64,000 nt of DNA from Gemmobacter serpentinus. GTDB taxonomy: Bacteria; Pseudomonadota; Alphaproteobacteria; Rhodobacterales; Rhodobacteraceae. The notes beneath the pieces are model-generated. The model was not told where the DNA came from, searched no databases, and saw only the letters and a list, made by a program, of their open reading frames with translations. The stretch lies in the NCBI RefSeq assembly GCF_008973825.1, contig NZ_WCHR01000005.1, positions 1 to 64,000 of the forward strand. Reading direction: 5' to 3'. Made by a program: the position numbers and the translations under genes. Shown here piece by piece: positions 7,853 through 17,111 of the stretch; the stretch's first letter is position 1; each line of letters starts with the position of its first letter.

Positions 7853-8305
7853 ATGATGCTCGATCAGCTTCTGCGCCGTCTGCTTGCCCCAGCCCCTGCC
7901 CCCCTGCCACGCCCGGAGGGTCAGCTTGCGCTGGCTGCCCTTCTGGTGCGTGTGGCGCGGGCCGATGGCAGCTATACGGATGTCGAGGCCGGTCACATCG
8001 ACCGCGTGCTGATCCGGCTGCACGGGCTTTCCCCCTTTGAGGCCAGCGACCTGCGCGCCCGCGCCGAGGTGCTGGAGCGCGAAGCCCCCGATACCGTCCG
8101 CTTCACCCGCGCCCTGAAAGACAGCGTCGCGATGGAGGACCGCGCGGCCCTTCTTGAAGGCCTTTGGGCCGTCGCACTGGCCGATGGCGGCCGGGATGAG
8201 GGCGAGGACCAGGTGATCCGGCTGACCGCCTCCCTGCTCGGGCTGACGGATCGGGATTCGGCCGAAGCCCGCCACCGCGCAGCGCAGACCGGCGGCCCGT
8301 CATGA
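7853..8305 (+). CDS. TerB-like (tellurite resistance TerB family) protein
   Basis: A 150-residue all-helical cytoplasmic protein. Two TerB-type repeats are visible, LAALLVRVARADGSYTDVEA (about 26-45) and LLEGLWAVALADGGRDEGE (about 100-118), each with the acidic helix-turn found in TerB and DjlA-associated domains. AAGGAGACATG gives a strong ribosome-binding site at 7853. No other ter gene adjoins it, so a direct role in tellurite resistance is not implied; these domains often act near membranes. Confidence 0.8.
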   Translation: MMLDQLLRRLLAPAPAPLPRPEGQLALAALLVRVARADGSYTDVEAGHIDRVLIRLHGLSPFEASDLRARAEVLEREAPDTVRFTRALKDSVAMEDRAALLEGLWAVALADGGRDEGEDQVIRLTASLLGLTDRDSAEARHRAAQTGGPS

Positions 8306-8550
8306 ACTCGCAATTCGTCACAAGCTGATAGTCCGTTGCCATCTGGCAATACGTCAAAGCATGGCAGCTTGTGCTGGATCGGCACCCGACCCGTGCCTGA
8401 ACCTTGCGCCTTTGGAACGGGAACACGCACAGGCATTGACCATTCCGCAAAGGCAGATTGCCCAAAGCGTCGGCAAATCGGTTCATTGCACCACAAATAA
8501 CGTTGCAAGGTGTCCAAATTTCCGCCCTACTTGGCCTTCAGGGGAGCCGA

Positions 8551-9375
8551 ATGGCCAACGATAAGCGAGAAACCGTGACTGCCAACCAGATGAACACCGC
8601 GCCGGCACGCGACGTGCCGGTCATTGAAATCCGTGACCTGCACAAAAGCTACGGCCAGCTTGAGGTCCTGAAAGGCGTGGATCTGCGCGCGCCAAAAGGC
8701 CATGTGCTGTCGCTGATCGGATCTTCGGGGTCTGGAAAATCCACCTTGCTGCGCTGCTGCAACCTGCTGGAAGACAGCCAGCAGGGCGAGATTCTGTTCG
8801 AGGGCGAAGCGGTGCAATGGAAAGGCACCGGCCTGAACCGCCATCCCGCCGACAAGGCACAGGTGCTGCGCATCCGCACCAACCTGTCGATGGTGTTCCA
8901 GCAATTCAATCTCTGGGCCCATATGACCATCCTGCAAAACGTGATGGAGGCGCCGGTCACCGTGCTGAAGCGCGACCCGAAAGAGGTCGAGGCGAAGGCG
9001 CGCGAATATCTGGCCAAGGTGGGCATTGCCGAAAAGGCCGATGCCTGGCCCGCACAGCTTTCGGGCGGCCAGCAACAACGCGCCGCCATCGCGCGCGCGC
9101 TGTGCATGGAGCCGCGCGCCCTGCTGTTCGATGAGCCGACCTCGGCGCTCGACCCCGAGCTGGAACAGGAGGTGGTGAAGGTCATCAAGGCGCTGGCCGA
9201 GGAAGGCCGCACCATGATCATCGTGACCCATGACATGAGGATGGCGGCCGATGTCTCGGACCACACCATTTTCCTGCATCAAGGCCGGATCGAGGAGGAA
9301 GGCCCTCCCGATCAGCTTTTCGGCAATCCACAGACCGAGCGTCTGAGGGGTTTCCTTTCTGCGACAATGGCTTAA
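8551..9375 (+). CDS. Polar amino acid ABC transporter, ATP-binding subunit
   Basis: 274 residues of the HisP/ArtP/OccP subfamily. Walker A GSSGSGKST (57-65), the insertion typical of basic amino acid ATPases (VQWKGTGLNRHPADK), signature LSGGQQQRAAIARAL and Walker B LLFDEPTSALDPE are all intact. It powers the two permeases encoded at 10207-11912. The ATG at 8551 follows CAGGGG. A 245-base gene-free stretch upstream presumably holds the promoter; I see no clear operator in it. Confidence 0.95.
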   Translation: MANDKRETVTANQMNTAPARDVPVIEIRDLHKSYGQLEVLKGVDLRAPKGHVLSLIGSSGSGKSTLLRCCNLLEDSQQGEILFEGEAVQWKGTGLNRHPADKAQVLRIRTNLSMVFQQFNLWAHMTILQNVMEAPVTVLKRDPKEVEAKAREYLAKVGIAEKADAWPAQLSGGQQQRAAIARALCMEPRALLFDEPTSALDPELEQEVVKVIKALAEEGRTMIIVTHDMRMAADVSDHTIFLHQGRIEEEGPPDQLFGNPQTERLRGFLSATMA

Positions 9376-9420
9376 GAATCCGTCAAGGAAATGCCAGTTC
9401 TTACCTATGGGGAGTAAACT

Positions 9421-10143
9421 ATGAAGAAACTTCTGCTTGCCACCGCGCTTCTGGCGCTGACCGGCGGTGTCGCCGCCGCACAGACCGTGCGTCTGGGCAC
9501 CGAGGGCGCCTACCCGCCCTTCAACTTCATCGATGACTCGGGCAATGTCGCGGGCTTCGAGCGCGAGCTGGGCGACGAGCTGTGCAAGCGCGCTGGCCTG
9601 ACCTGCGAGTGGGTCACCACCGACTGGGACAGCATCATCCCGAACCTGCAATCGGGCAATTATGACGTCATCATCGCCGGCATGTCGATCACCGACGAGC
9701 GCGCGCAGGTCGTCGATTTCTCGATGAACTATGTGCCGCCGGCCGCCAGCGCCTATGCGGCGGGCAGCGCGGATGCAGACATCACCGGCGGTGTGGTTTC
9801 GGCCCAGGTCGGCACCATTCAGGCGGCCCATGTCGCCGAATCGGGCGCGACGCTGCTCGAATTTCCGACCCCCGATGAAACCGTGGCTGCCGTCCGCAAT
9901 GGCGAGGCCGTCGCGGTCTTTGCCGACAAGGACTATCTCGTTCCCTATGTAAACGAATCGAACGGCGCGCTGATGTTCGTCGGCGAAGACGTGCCGCTGG
10001 GCGGCGGCGTCGGCATGGCCTTCCGTCAGAGCGATGACGAGCTGCGCGGGAAATTCGATGCCGCGATCCAGTCGATGAAGGATGACGGCACGCTGAACCC
10101 GCTGATCAAAAAGCATTTCGGCCCCGACGCCAAAGTCTTTTGA
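9421..10143 (+). CDS. Polar amino acid ABC transporter, periplasmic binding protein
   Basis: 240 residues with a cleavable signal peptide (about residues 1-20, ending GVAAA). The family 3 solute-binding fold shows GTEGAYPPFNFIDDSGNVAGFE, NLQSGNYDVIIAGMSITDER and, near the end, the typical MKDDGTLNPLIKKHFG. It delivers an amino acid or related amine to the permeases. The sequence resembles Lys/Arg/Orn binders, but the ligand cannot be fixed by eye. It is second in the operon and followed by a hairpin that may raise its level over the permeases. Confidence 0.93.
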   Translation: MKKLLLATALLALTGGVAAAQTVRLGTEGAYPPFNFIDDSGNVAGFERELGDELCKRAGLTCEWVTTDWDSIIPNLQSGNYDVIIAGMSITDERAQVVDFSMNYVPPAASAYAAGSADADITGGVVSAQVGTIQAAHVAESGATLLEFPTPDETVAAVRNGEAVAVFADKDYLVPYVNESNGALMFVGEDVPLGGGVGMAFRQSDDELRGKFDAAIQSMKDDGTLNPLIKKHFGPDAKVF

Positions 10144-10150
10144 TGACTGC

Positions 10151-10183
10151 TGCCCCCGCCATTCCGGCGGGGGCACCCTTTTT
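10151..10183 (+). terminator. Intercistronic attenuator/terminator behind the binding-protein gene
   Basis: TGCCCCCGCC (10151-10160), loop ATTCC, GGCGGGGGCA (10166-10175), then CCCTTTTT. This strong hairpin with a T-run lies inside the operon, between binding protein and permeases. Partial termination here would give the usual excess of periplasmic protein. Confidence 0.85.
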
Positions 10184-10206
10184 CCCTCAGCCCGACCGAT
10201 CCCCCC

Positions 10207-11088
10207 ATGTTCAGCTCCTGCGCCGACCCCAAAAGCCTTGAGGGCTTCAGCTGGCTTATATGCTATCTGACCTCGGGCAAGCATATCGACTTTTACTGGT
10301 CGTTCCTGACGGTGCTGATCCTGCTGGTGGTCACCGCACCGACCGCGCTGGCTTTCGGTTTTGGCGGGGCGGTGGCTGCGCGCAGCCATTTCTTGCCGCT
10401 GCGATGGTTTGGCAAGATCTACACCGCCATGGTGCGGGGGGTGCCCGATATCGTCTTCTTCCTGTTCTTCGTGATTGCGCTCGATCAGGGCATCGAATGG
10501 ATGAAGCATCAGATCGTCTGCCCCGACTGGACAGAGCCGGTCCGTCAGGGGCTTGAGTTCCGCGTCTGCCCGCAGGCCAAGGTGCCGCTGGGCACCAGCC
10601 CGCAGATCTGGCACCAGCTTTATGGCTTTGCGCTGGCGGTCTTTACCTTTGCCATCGTCTTTGGCGCCTTTGCCGCCAATGTGCTGTATGGCGCGATGAA
10701 TGCGGTGCCGCGCGCGCAGCTGGAAACCGCCGAAAGCTATGGCATGAGCCATGGTCAGGTCTTCCGTCGCATCCTCGTGCCGCAAATGTGGACCTATGCC
10801 CTGCCCGGCCTGTCGAACCTTTGGATGATCTTGATCAAGGCAACCCCCCTGCTGTTCCTGCTGGGCGTCAAGGATATCGTCTATTGGGCGCGCGAGTTGG
10901 GCAGCGCCAAGACCCAGGCCTATGCCTATCCGCATCCCGACTGGCGGCTGTGGTATTTCCTGTTCCTGCTGGTGGCCTATCTCTGCATGACCCGCGTCTC
11001 CGAGATTGTGTTGAAGAAACTGGCCGCAAGGCTGAACCACGGTCAGGCGACCGCCGCCGGTGAAGCGATGCGGAGGGCGGCACAATGA
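10207..11088 (+). CDS. Polar amino acid ABC transporter permease (HisQ-like)
   Basis: A 293-residue membrane protein with five or six hydrophobic helices, including FLTVLILLVVTAPTALAF and FALAVFTFAIVFGAFAANVL. The EAA coupling loop reads ETAESYGMSHGQVFRRILVP, which contacts the ATPase. An unusually long periplasmic loop (about residues 100-135) holds two cysteines (VCPDW and RVCPQ) that could pair. It overlaps the next permease gene by four bases (ATGA). Confidence 0.92.
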   Translation: MFSSCADPKSLEGFSWLICYLTSGKHIDFYWSFLTVLILLVVTAPTALAFGFGGAVAARSHFLPLRWFGKIYTAMVRGVPDIVFFLFFVIALDQGIEWMKHQIVCPDWTEPVRQGLEFRVCPQAKVPLGTSPQIWHQLYGFALAVFTFAIVFGAFAANVLYGAMNAVPRAQLETAESYGMSHGQVFRRILVPQMWTYALPGLSNLWMILIKATPLLFLLGVKDIVYWARELGSAKTQAYAYPHPDWRLWYFLFLLVAYLCMTRVSEIVLKKLAARLNHGQATAAGEAMRRAAQ

Positions 11089-11912
11089 CCTGCTGGGAAA
11101 CCGTTCAGGCCTATGCCTTCCGCTCGTTGGGCTATGGCGAGAAGATGCTGCCGCGCAGCGATTTCGATCTGTGCCAGCAATTCACCCTGATCGGATCGGG
11201 GCTGATCTGGAACGTCTATTTCGGCGTGATTGCCCTGGCCTTTGGGTTTTTCCTGGCCACGGCGCTTGCGCTGGCCAAGGCCTCGCACAGTCGATGGCTG
11301 CGCAAGCCTGCGGAATGGTTCATCTTTGTCTTCCGCGGCTCGCCGCTGTTCATCCAGTTCTTCATCGCCTATTCGGCGCTGGTCATGCTGCCGCGTGGCG
11401 GGATCGATATCCTTGGCATCCACCTGAACACCTCCTGGATGACATCCGCCTGGGCGGGGGCGGCCTTCGTGCTGTTCCTCAATACCTCTGCCTATGCGGC
11501 CGAGATCTTCTATGGTGCACTGATGTCGGTGCCCAAGGGCGATCTGGAAGCCGCCGATGCCTATGGCCTGTCCGGCTGGTCGCGCTTTCGCCGCATCCAG
11601 TGGCCCACCATGCTGCGGCTGGCCTGGCCCGCCTATACCAATGAGGCGATCTTCCTGTTCCATGCCACGACGCTGGTGTTCTTTTCCGGCTTTCCGGCGT
11701 TCCAGCAGCGCGGGGACGCGCTCTATTACGCCAATTACTTTGCCGACAAGACCTTCAACCCCTTCGTGCCCTATCCGATCGTCGCCTTTTATTTCATCCT
11801 GTTGACCTTCGCCCTGATCGGGCTGTTCGGCCTGGTGAACAAACGCCTCAATCGGCATCTGCCATCCAACACGCGCAGCAGAATTCGCTTGCGTCCGCAG
11901 CTGATCCGGTAG
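11085..11912 (+). CDS. Polar amino acid ABC transporter permease (HisM-like)
   Basis: A 275-residue partner permease. Hydrophobic helices include FGVIALAFGFFLATALALA and AGAAFVLFLNTSAYAAEIF; the EAA loop is EAADAYGLSGWSRFRRIQWP. Its ATGA overlap with the first permease indicates translational coupling and a heterodimeric channel. It is the last gene of the transporter operon; the Puu-like cluster starts 217 bases downstream on the same strand, suggesting that it imports what those enzymes degrade. Confidence 0.92.
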   Translation: MTCWETVQAYAFRSLGYGEKMLPRSDFDLCQQFTLIGSGLIWNVYFGVIALAFGFFLATALALAKASHSRWLRKPAEWFIFVFRGSPLFIQFFIAYSALVMLPRGGIDILGIHLNTSWMTSAWAGAAFVLFLNTSAYAAEIFYGALMSVPKGDLEAADAYGLSGWSRFRRIQWPTMLRLAWPAYTNEAIFLFHATTLVFFSGFPAFQQRGDALYYANYFADKTFNPFVPYPIVAFYFILLTFALIGLFGLVNKRLNRHLPSNTRSRIRLRPQLIR

Positions 11913-11920
11913 TAGCCTAT

Positions 11921-11932
11921 ATTTGATCAAAT
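11921..11932. promoter_or_regulatory. Perfect 12-bp palindrome ATTTGATCAAAT, candidate operator
   Basis: An AT-rich palindrome in an otherwise GC-rich intergenic region, 8 bases past the transporter stop and about 200 bases before the first ligase gene. It could bind a dimeric repressor of the amine-degradation genes. It lacks the four-base centre of an FNR box, and the assignment is positional only. Confidence 0.4.
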
Positions 11933-12129
11933 TCTTCGGGCCGTCGCCCGAACCGTGCCACTTGACGGGGGCATGGCGTCCCCCGCCCCGATGGGCGGCA
12001 AGGCCCGCAGGGGCTGCGGATGGCAAGGATCGAACAAGGGAGAAAGGGCCAAGGGCATGGCTCTCACCCCGGCGGGCGCAAGGGCCCACGTTGCGGTGAA
12101 CCGGCACGCCCTCGGTCTTGAATGACACG

Positions 12130-13470
12130 ATGAGCATGAAGGATTGGCTTCGCAAACACCCGGAAGTCCGCACGATCCGTGTGGCTGCGGTGGATTTGAA
12201 TGGTCAGGCGCGGGGCAAACGGGTTCCCGCGCGTTTTGCCGAGAGTGTGGTGAAAAGCGGCACACGCTTTCCCTTCTCGGTGCTGAACCTCGACATCTGG
12301 GGCGAGGATATTGATGATAGCCCGCTGGTATTTGAACAGGGCGATCAGGATGGCGTTCTGAAACCGACCGAGCGCGGCTTCATGCCGATGCCCTGGCTGG
12401 AGGCACCGACGGCATTGCTGCCGATCTGGATGTTCCGCGAGAACGGCACCCCCTATGAGGGCGACCCGCGCCACGCGCTGAATGCCGTGGTGCAACGCTA
12501 CAAGGCGCGTGGCCTTACCCCCGTCTGCGCGATGGAGCTGGAATTTTTCCTGATCGACGACAGCGGCAAGACCATGCAGGTTCCCGCCTCGCCCCGTTCG
12601 GGCCGGCGCCGCAAGGCGGCGGAAACGCTGTCGATCCGCGCGCTCGACGCCTTTGATACCTTCTTCACCGACCTTTATGACGCCTGCGAGGCGATGGACA
12701 TTCCCGCCGATACCACCACATCGGAAACCGGGCTTGGCCAGTTCGAGGTCAATCTGATGCATTGCGACGATCCGCTGCGCGCCGCCGATGATGCGTGGCT
12801 GTTCAAGATGCTGGTGAAGGGCCTGGCGCGCCGCCACGGCTTTGCCGCCAGCTTCATGGCGAAACCCTATCCCGAATATTCCGGCTCTGGCCTGCATACG
12901 CATTTCTCGGTGATCGACGAAAAGGGCGAGAACGTCTTTGACAGCGGCGGCCCCAAGGGCACCGCGATGCTGCGCCATGCGGTGGCGGGCTGCCTGAATG
13001 CGATGGCGGATTCGACGTTGATCTTCGCACCGCATCAGAACAGCTATGACCGCCTGGTGCCGGGCAAACACGCGCCGACCTCGATCGGCTGGGGCTATGA
13101 GAACCGCACGGCGGCCATTCGCATTCCGGCGGGCAGCCCTTCGGCGCGGCGGATCGAGCATCGCGTGGCCGGTGGCGACGTGAACCCCTATCTGATGCTG
13201 GCCGCCATTCTGGGGGCCGCGCTTTGCGGCATCGAAGACGGGCTGGAACCGCCGGCGCCGGTTTCGGGCAATGCCTATGCGATGGACCTGCCGCAGATCC
13301 CGGATACATGGGAGGCCGCGATTGACGCCTTTGAGCATAGCGATACGCTTTATCGCTTCTTGCCGAAGGAGCTGATCCGCAACATGGTGCAGACCAAACG
13401 GCAGGAGCTGCATTACATCGCCGAACTGTCGCCCGAAGAACAGGTCGAACTTTATCTCGATACTGTGTGA
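12130..13470 (+). CDS. Glutamine synthetase-family ligase (PuuA/GlnT-like), first copy
   Basis: 446 residues of the GS catalytic fold, probably a gamma-glutamyl-amine ligase and not true glutamine synthetase. An N-terminal beta-grasp (about 1-100, with VRTIRVAAVDLNGQARGKR) precedes the catalytic domain. Motifs are MELEFFLIDD, GSGLHTHFSVID, NSYDRLVPGKHAPTSIGWGY and RIEHRVAGGDVNPYLMLAA. The adenylylation-site tyrosine motif of GlnA is absent. An in-frame TTG lies 12 bases upstream and a second ATG 6 bases downstream. It is followed by an amidotransferase, a second GS-like gene and a FAD oxidase, the Puu pathway arrangement. Confidence 0.9.
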   Translation: MSMKDWLRKHPEVRTIRVAAVDLNGQARGKRVPARFAESVVKSGTRFPFSVLNLDIWGEDIDDSPLVFEQGDQDGVLKPTERGFMPMPWLEAPTALLPIWMFRENGTPYEGDPRHALNAVVQRYKARGLTPVCAMELEFFLIDDSGKTMQVPASPRSGRRRKAAETLSIRALDAFDTFFTDLYDACEAMDIPADTTTSETGLGQFEVNLMHCDDPLRAADDAWLFKMLVKGLARRHGFAASFMAKPYPEYSGSGLHTHFSVIDEKGENVFDSGGPKGTAMLRHAVAGCLNAMADSTLIFAPHQNSYDRLVPGKHAPTSIGWGYENRTAAIRIPAGSPSARRIEHRVAGGDVNPYLMLAAILGAALCGIEDGLEPPAPVSGNAYAMDLPQIPDTWEAAIDAFEHSDTLYRFLPKELIRNMVQTKRQELHYIAELSPEEQVELYLDTV

Positions 13471-13591
13471 TGACTTCTCCGTGATGCGCATGTTCCGATG
13501 CGCGTCACGGAACCCGCAACCCGCGTGCTTCCCCCTTGCCGGGCGCGGGGCACAGTTGCTACACTTTCCCTATCGCGCAAACGGACCCATC

Positions 13592-14278
13592 ATGCTGATC
13601 GGCATTCTGCAAACCGGACAGGCCCCGGACGCCCTCGCCCCGACTTCGGGCGATTATCCAGATATGTTCCAGCGCCTGCTGGCCGGGCAGGATCTGACCT
13701 TCCGCACCTATCGTGTGCTGGATATGGAATTTCCCGCCAGCATCACCGAATGCGATGGCTGGCTGATCACCGGCTCGCGCTTTGGGGCCTATGAGGATCA
13801 CGCCTTCATCCCGCCGCTGGAAGATTTCATCCGCAACGCATATGCGGCGGCGGTGCCAATGGTGGGGATCTGCTTTGGCCACCAGATCATCGCGCAGGCG
13901 CTTGGTGGCAAGGTGCAGAAATTCCCAGGCGGCTGGTCCGTTGGCCCGACCGATTACAACTTCAACGGCGAAAACCTGCGCCTGAATGCCTGGCATCAGG
14001 ATCAGGTGGTGACGCGACCAGACATGGCCGAGGTCGCCGCCAGCAGCGGCTTTTGCGAGAATGCGGCGCTGATTTACGGCGACCGCATCTTCACGGTGCA
14101 GGCCCATCCCGAATTCAAGACCGAGTTCGTCGACGGGCTGATGAAGACCAGGGGAAAGGGGCTTGTCCCTGACCCGTTGATGGAGGCCGCAGGCGCGCGC
14201 CTCGATCAGCCGATTGACGACCAGATCCTTGCGCGCCGCATCGCAGATTTCTTCAAGGCCCCGCGTCAGGCCGCCTGA
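13592..14278 (+). CDS. Class I glutamine amidotransferase (possible gamma-glutamyl hydrolase)
   Basis: 228 residues. The nucleophile elbow MVGICFGHQIIAQALGG places the catalytic cysteine at Cys94, with His172 and Glu174 in VQAHPEFK. Stand-alone amidotransferases beside PuuA-like ligases can hydrolyse gamma-glutamyl amides, as PuuD does, but this protein resembles the GMP-synthase-type class I group more than PuuD, so the substrate is open. It lies between the two ligase genes, with 30 bases to the next. Confidence 0.85.
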   Translation: MLIGILQTGQAPDALAPTSGDYPDMFQRLLAGQDLTFRTYRVLDMEFPASITECDGWLITGSRFGAYEDHAFIPPLEDFIRNAYAAAVPMVGICFGHQIIAQALGGKVQKFPGGWSVGPTDYNFNGENLRLNAWHQDQVVTRPDMAEVAASSGFCENAALIYGDRIFTVQAHPEFKTEFVDGLMKTRGKGLVPDPLMEAAGARLDQPIDDQILARRIADFFKAPRQAA

Positions 14279-14308
14279 GGCCCTGCCGCCAAACCAAGAG
14301 AGTGACCC

Positions 14309-15664
14309 ATGTCCGACTGGACAAGCAAGCTGCCAGAGGCAGCCCGTAACTTTATTGCCGACCGCCGCGTGGACGAGGTGGAGTGCATCATCGGCGATAT
14401 TGCCGGTGTGGCGCGCGGCAAGGCGATGCCTGCCGCGAAATTCGGCAAGCAAACCAGCTATTTCCTGCCAAATTCGATCTTTTTGCAGACCATCACCGGC
14501 GAATGGGCCGATAACCCGTTTGATGCCTTCACGGAACCGGACATGATCCTTGTCCCGGATTTCAGCACCGCCACCGCCTCGCCCTGGACGGCGGATGTGA
14601 CGCTGCAGGTGATCCATGATGCCGAAGACCAGCAGGGCCGCCCGGTGCCCTTCAGCCCGCGCAACGTGTTGCGTCGCATCATCGCGCTGTTCGAGGCCCA
14701 GGGCCTGCGCCCGGTCGTGGCGCCGGAGATGGAATTCTTCCTGACCGCGCGCAACACGGACCCCAATATGCCGGTTGAGCCACCAATGGGCCGCACGGGG
14801 CGGCGCGCCGCGCAGAAGCAGGCCTATAGCCTTTCGGCCATCGATGAGTATGGCAAGGTGATCGACGATATCTATGACTTTGCCGAGGCGCAGGGCCTGG
14901 AGATCGACGGCATCCTGCAAGAAGGCGGCGCGGGCCAGATCGAGTTGAACTTGGCCCATGGCGATCCGGTGCGGCTGGCCGATGATGTGTTCTTCTTTAA
15001 GCGGCTGATCCGCGAGGCGGCGCTGAGGCATGATTGTTTCGCGACCTTCATGGCCAAACCCATCGCGGGCGAGCCGGGATCCGCCATGCATATCCACCAT
15101 TCCGTGGTGGATATCGCGACCGGCAAGAACATCTTCTCCGATGCGGAGGGCGGCGAGACCGAGTCCTTCCTGCATTTCATCGCCGGGATGCAGAACCACA
15201 TGAGTGCGGCGATCGCCCTGATGGCACCTTATGTGAACAGCTATCGCCGCTATGTCCCGGATTTCGCGGCCCCGATCAATCTGGAATGGGGGCGCGACAA
15301 CCGCACCACCGGCCTGCGCGTGCCGATCTCCGGCCCCGAGGCGCGGCGGATCGAAAACCGCCTGCCGGGGATGGATTGCAACCCCTATCTCGGCATCGCC
15401 GCCAGCCTTGCCTGCGGCTATCTCGGGCTGATGGAAAAGAAGATGCCGCGCCCGGAATTTGCGGGCTCTGCCTATATCGACAGCGACGACATTCCCACCA
15501 ATCTGGGCGATGCGCTGGATGTTCTGGAAGAGGACGCCGCGCTGCGCGAGGTCCTGGGGCTGGAATTCTGCACCGTCTATGACAGCGTGAAGCGCAACGA
15601 ATACAAAGAGTTCCTGCAAGTCATCAGCCCGTGGGAGCGTGAGCACCTGCTGCTGAACGTCTGA
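14309..15664 (+). CDS. Glutamine synthetase-family ligase (PuuA-like), second copy
   Basis: 451 residues, the same fold as the first copy but only distantly similar to it. Motifs are VECIIGDIAGVARGKAM, MEFFLTARNTDPNMPVEPP, GAGQIELNLAHGDP, GSAMHIHHSVVDIATGKN, NSYRRYVPDFAAPINLEWGR and RIENRLPGMDCNPYLGIAA. It probably glutamylates an amine such as putrescine. The divergence of the two copies within one cluster suggests different amine substrates or a heteromeric enzyme. It is followed after 7 bases by the FAD oxidase. Confidence 0.9.
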   Translation: MSDWTSKLPEAARNFIADRRVDEVECIIGDIAGVARGKAMPAAKFGKQTSYFLPNSIFLQTITGEWADNPFDAFTEPDMILVPDFSTATASPWTADVTLQVIHDAEDQQGRPVPFSPRNVLRRIIALFEAQGLRPVVAPEMEFFLTARNTDPNMPVEPPMGRTGRRAAQKQAYSLSAIDEYGKVIDDIYDFAEAQGLEIDGILQEGGAGQIELNLAHGDPVRLADDVFFFKRLIREAALRHDCFATFMAKPIAGEPGSAMHIHHSVVDIATGKNIFSDAEGGETESFLHFIAGMQNHMSAAIALMAPYVNSYRRYVPDFAAPINLEWGRDNRTTGLRVPISGPEARRIENRLPGMDCNPYLGIAASLACGYLGLMEKKMPRPEFAGSAYIDSDDIPTNLGDALDVLEEDAALREVLGLEFCTVYDSVKRNEYKEFLQVISPWEREHLLLNV

Positions 15665-15671
15665 GGCACGC

Positions 15672-16970
15672 ATGGACCTGCTCTTTGCCAATGACCGGCC
15701 GGGCGAATACCCGGCCAGCTTTTACGCGGCCACGCGCAGCGATCTGGCGCAGCAGCCCGCCCTGCAGGGCGAGCTGCGCGCCGATATCTGTATCATCGGC
15801 GCGGGCTATACCGGGCTTTCTGCCGCGCTGCATCTGGCGCAGGCCGGCCGCCGCGTCGTGGTGCTGGAGGCGCATCGCGTGGGCTTTGGGGCCTCGGGGC
15901 GCAATGGCGGACAGGTGGGTTCCGGCCAGCGCTTGGATCAGATCGAGATGGAGCGGATCGCCGGGCGTGAAAATGCCCGTCGCTACTGGGACCTGGCGCA
16001 AGAGGCCAAGGCACTGGTGCGCAGCCTGATCGTGGATCATGCGATGCCTGTCACCTTCCATCCCGGCATCGCCCATGCCTGCTGGCATGACAGCGAGCTG
16101 CGCGACACCCATACTTACGCCGAAAAGCTGCAACGCGAGTATGGCTATGACCAGCTGGAACCGCTGGATCAGGCAGGCATCCGCGCGCTGATCGGATCCT
16201 CGGCCTATAAGGGCGGCGAGATCGATCACGGCGCGGGACATGTCCATCCGCTGAATTTTGCGATCGGGCTGGCCAGGGCGGCGCTGGATGCAGGCGCGCT
16301 GATCCATGAACGCAGCCCCGTGACCCGGATCGATCATGGTGCCAAGGCCACCGTGGTGACCGAGCAAGGCCGGGTCATTGCCGATCAGGTCATTCTGGCC
16401 TGCAACGGCTATCTCGGTGGGCTGGAGCCGAAAATCGCGGCCAAGGTCATGCCGATCAACAATTTCATCGTGGCGACTGAACCGCTGGCCGATCCATCTG
16501 CGGTGCTGTCGCGCCCGATTGCGGTGCATGACACCAAGTTCGTGGTGAATTACTGGCGACTGTCCGAGGACAACCGGATGCTGTTCGGTGGCGGCGAAAG
16601 CTATGGCTGGAAATTCCCCGATATCGTCAAAACGGTCTCCAAACCGATGCTGGAGGTCTATCCGCAACTGAAAGGCACCCGGATCGACTATGCTTGGGGC
16701 GGCACGCTGGCCATAACCATGAATCGCCTGCCCTGCTTCACGCGCGTCGCGCCCAATGTCATGTCGGCCTCGGGCTATTCCGGCCATGGCGTGGCATTGG
16801 CCACGCTGGCGGGCAAGCTGATGGCCGAGGCGCTGCGCGGACAATCCGAACGATTTGATCTGATGGCCGCCCTGCCGCAGCCGCGTTTCCCCGGCGGGGT
16901 CGCGATGCGCTGGCCGCTGCTGGTTCTGGCGATGACCTGGTTTTCGATGCGCGACCGTCTGGGCTGGTGA
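15672..16970 (+). CDS. FAD-dependent oxidoreductase (PuuB-like gamma-glutamyl-amine oxidase)
   Basis: 432 residues of the DAO family. The dinucleotide fold starts ADICIIGAGYTGLSAALHLA, with LEAHRVGFGASGRNGGQ completing FAD binding. The C-terminal substrate domain includes YAWGGTLAITMNRLPCF and SGYSGHGVALATLAGKLMAE. In the Puu pathway the enzyme oxidises the glutamylated amine to an aldehyde. Its position behind two PuuA-like ligases supports that role. No aldehyde dehydrogenase gene follows; an aminotransferase comes next. Confidence 0.9.
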   Translation: MDLLFANDRPGEYPASFYAATRSDLAQQPALQGELRADICIIGAGYTGLSAALHLAQAGRRVVVLEAHRVGFGASGRNGGQVGSGQRLDQIEMERIAGRENARRYWDLAQEAKALVRSLIVDHAMPVTFHPGIAHACWHDSELRDTHTYAEKLQREYGYDQLEPLDQAGIRALIGSSAYKGGEIDHGAGHVHPLNFAIGLARAALDAGALIHERSPVTRIDHGAKATVVTEQGRVIADQVILACNGYLGGLEPKIAAKVMPINNFIVATEPLADPSAVLSRPIAVHDTKFVVNYWRLSEDNRMLFGGGESYGWKFPDIVKTVSKPMLEVYPQLKGTRIDYAWGGTLAITMNRLPCFTRVAPNVMSASGYSGHGVALATLAGKLMAEALRGQSERFDLMAALPQPRFPGGVAMRWPLLVLAMTWFSMRDRLGW

Positions 16971-16972
16971 CA

Positions 16973-16993
16973 CGATTTTTCGACGAAAAATCG
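16973..16993. promoter_or_regulatory. 21-bp near-perfect palindrome behind the FAD oxidase gene
   Basis: CGATTTTTCG, one central A, CGAAAAATCG. It starts two bases after the oxidase stop. As RNA it folds into a short hairpin containing its own A/U tract and may end transcription on either strand; as DNA it could be a regulator site. Confidence 0.5.
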
Positions 16994-17111
16994 CGGCCCA
17001 GACGGGCGGCGGAGCCGGTGCCGTAACTGGGAGCCGCAACAGGCGGATTTTCTCCGAAACGCGGCTTTGTCAAAAACTTGTTGCTGGAAATGGGGGGCAG
17101 CAGAGCATACA

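Noticed and set aside
7853-8305. TerB-like gene as part of a tellurite-resistance island with telA
   Set aside because: It lies about 35 kb from telA with housekeeping genes between, and no terA, terC, terD or terE is seen.
8527-11085. Very long open frame (852 codons) on the minus strand across the ABC transporter genes
   Set aside because: It is antisense to four well-supported genes; its composition (Gln/His/Arg/Gly-rich, no domain) is that of a GC-rich shadow frame.
11921-11932. FNR/FixK box
   Set aside because: FNR-type sites need TTGAT-N4-ATCAA; here the half-sites are fused without the four-base centre.
13559-15691. 710-codon minus-strand frame across the amidotransferase and second ligase genes
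   Set aside because: Shadow of two genes with clear catalytic motifs on the plus strand.
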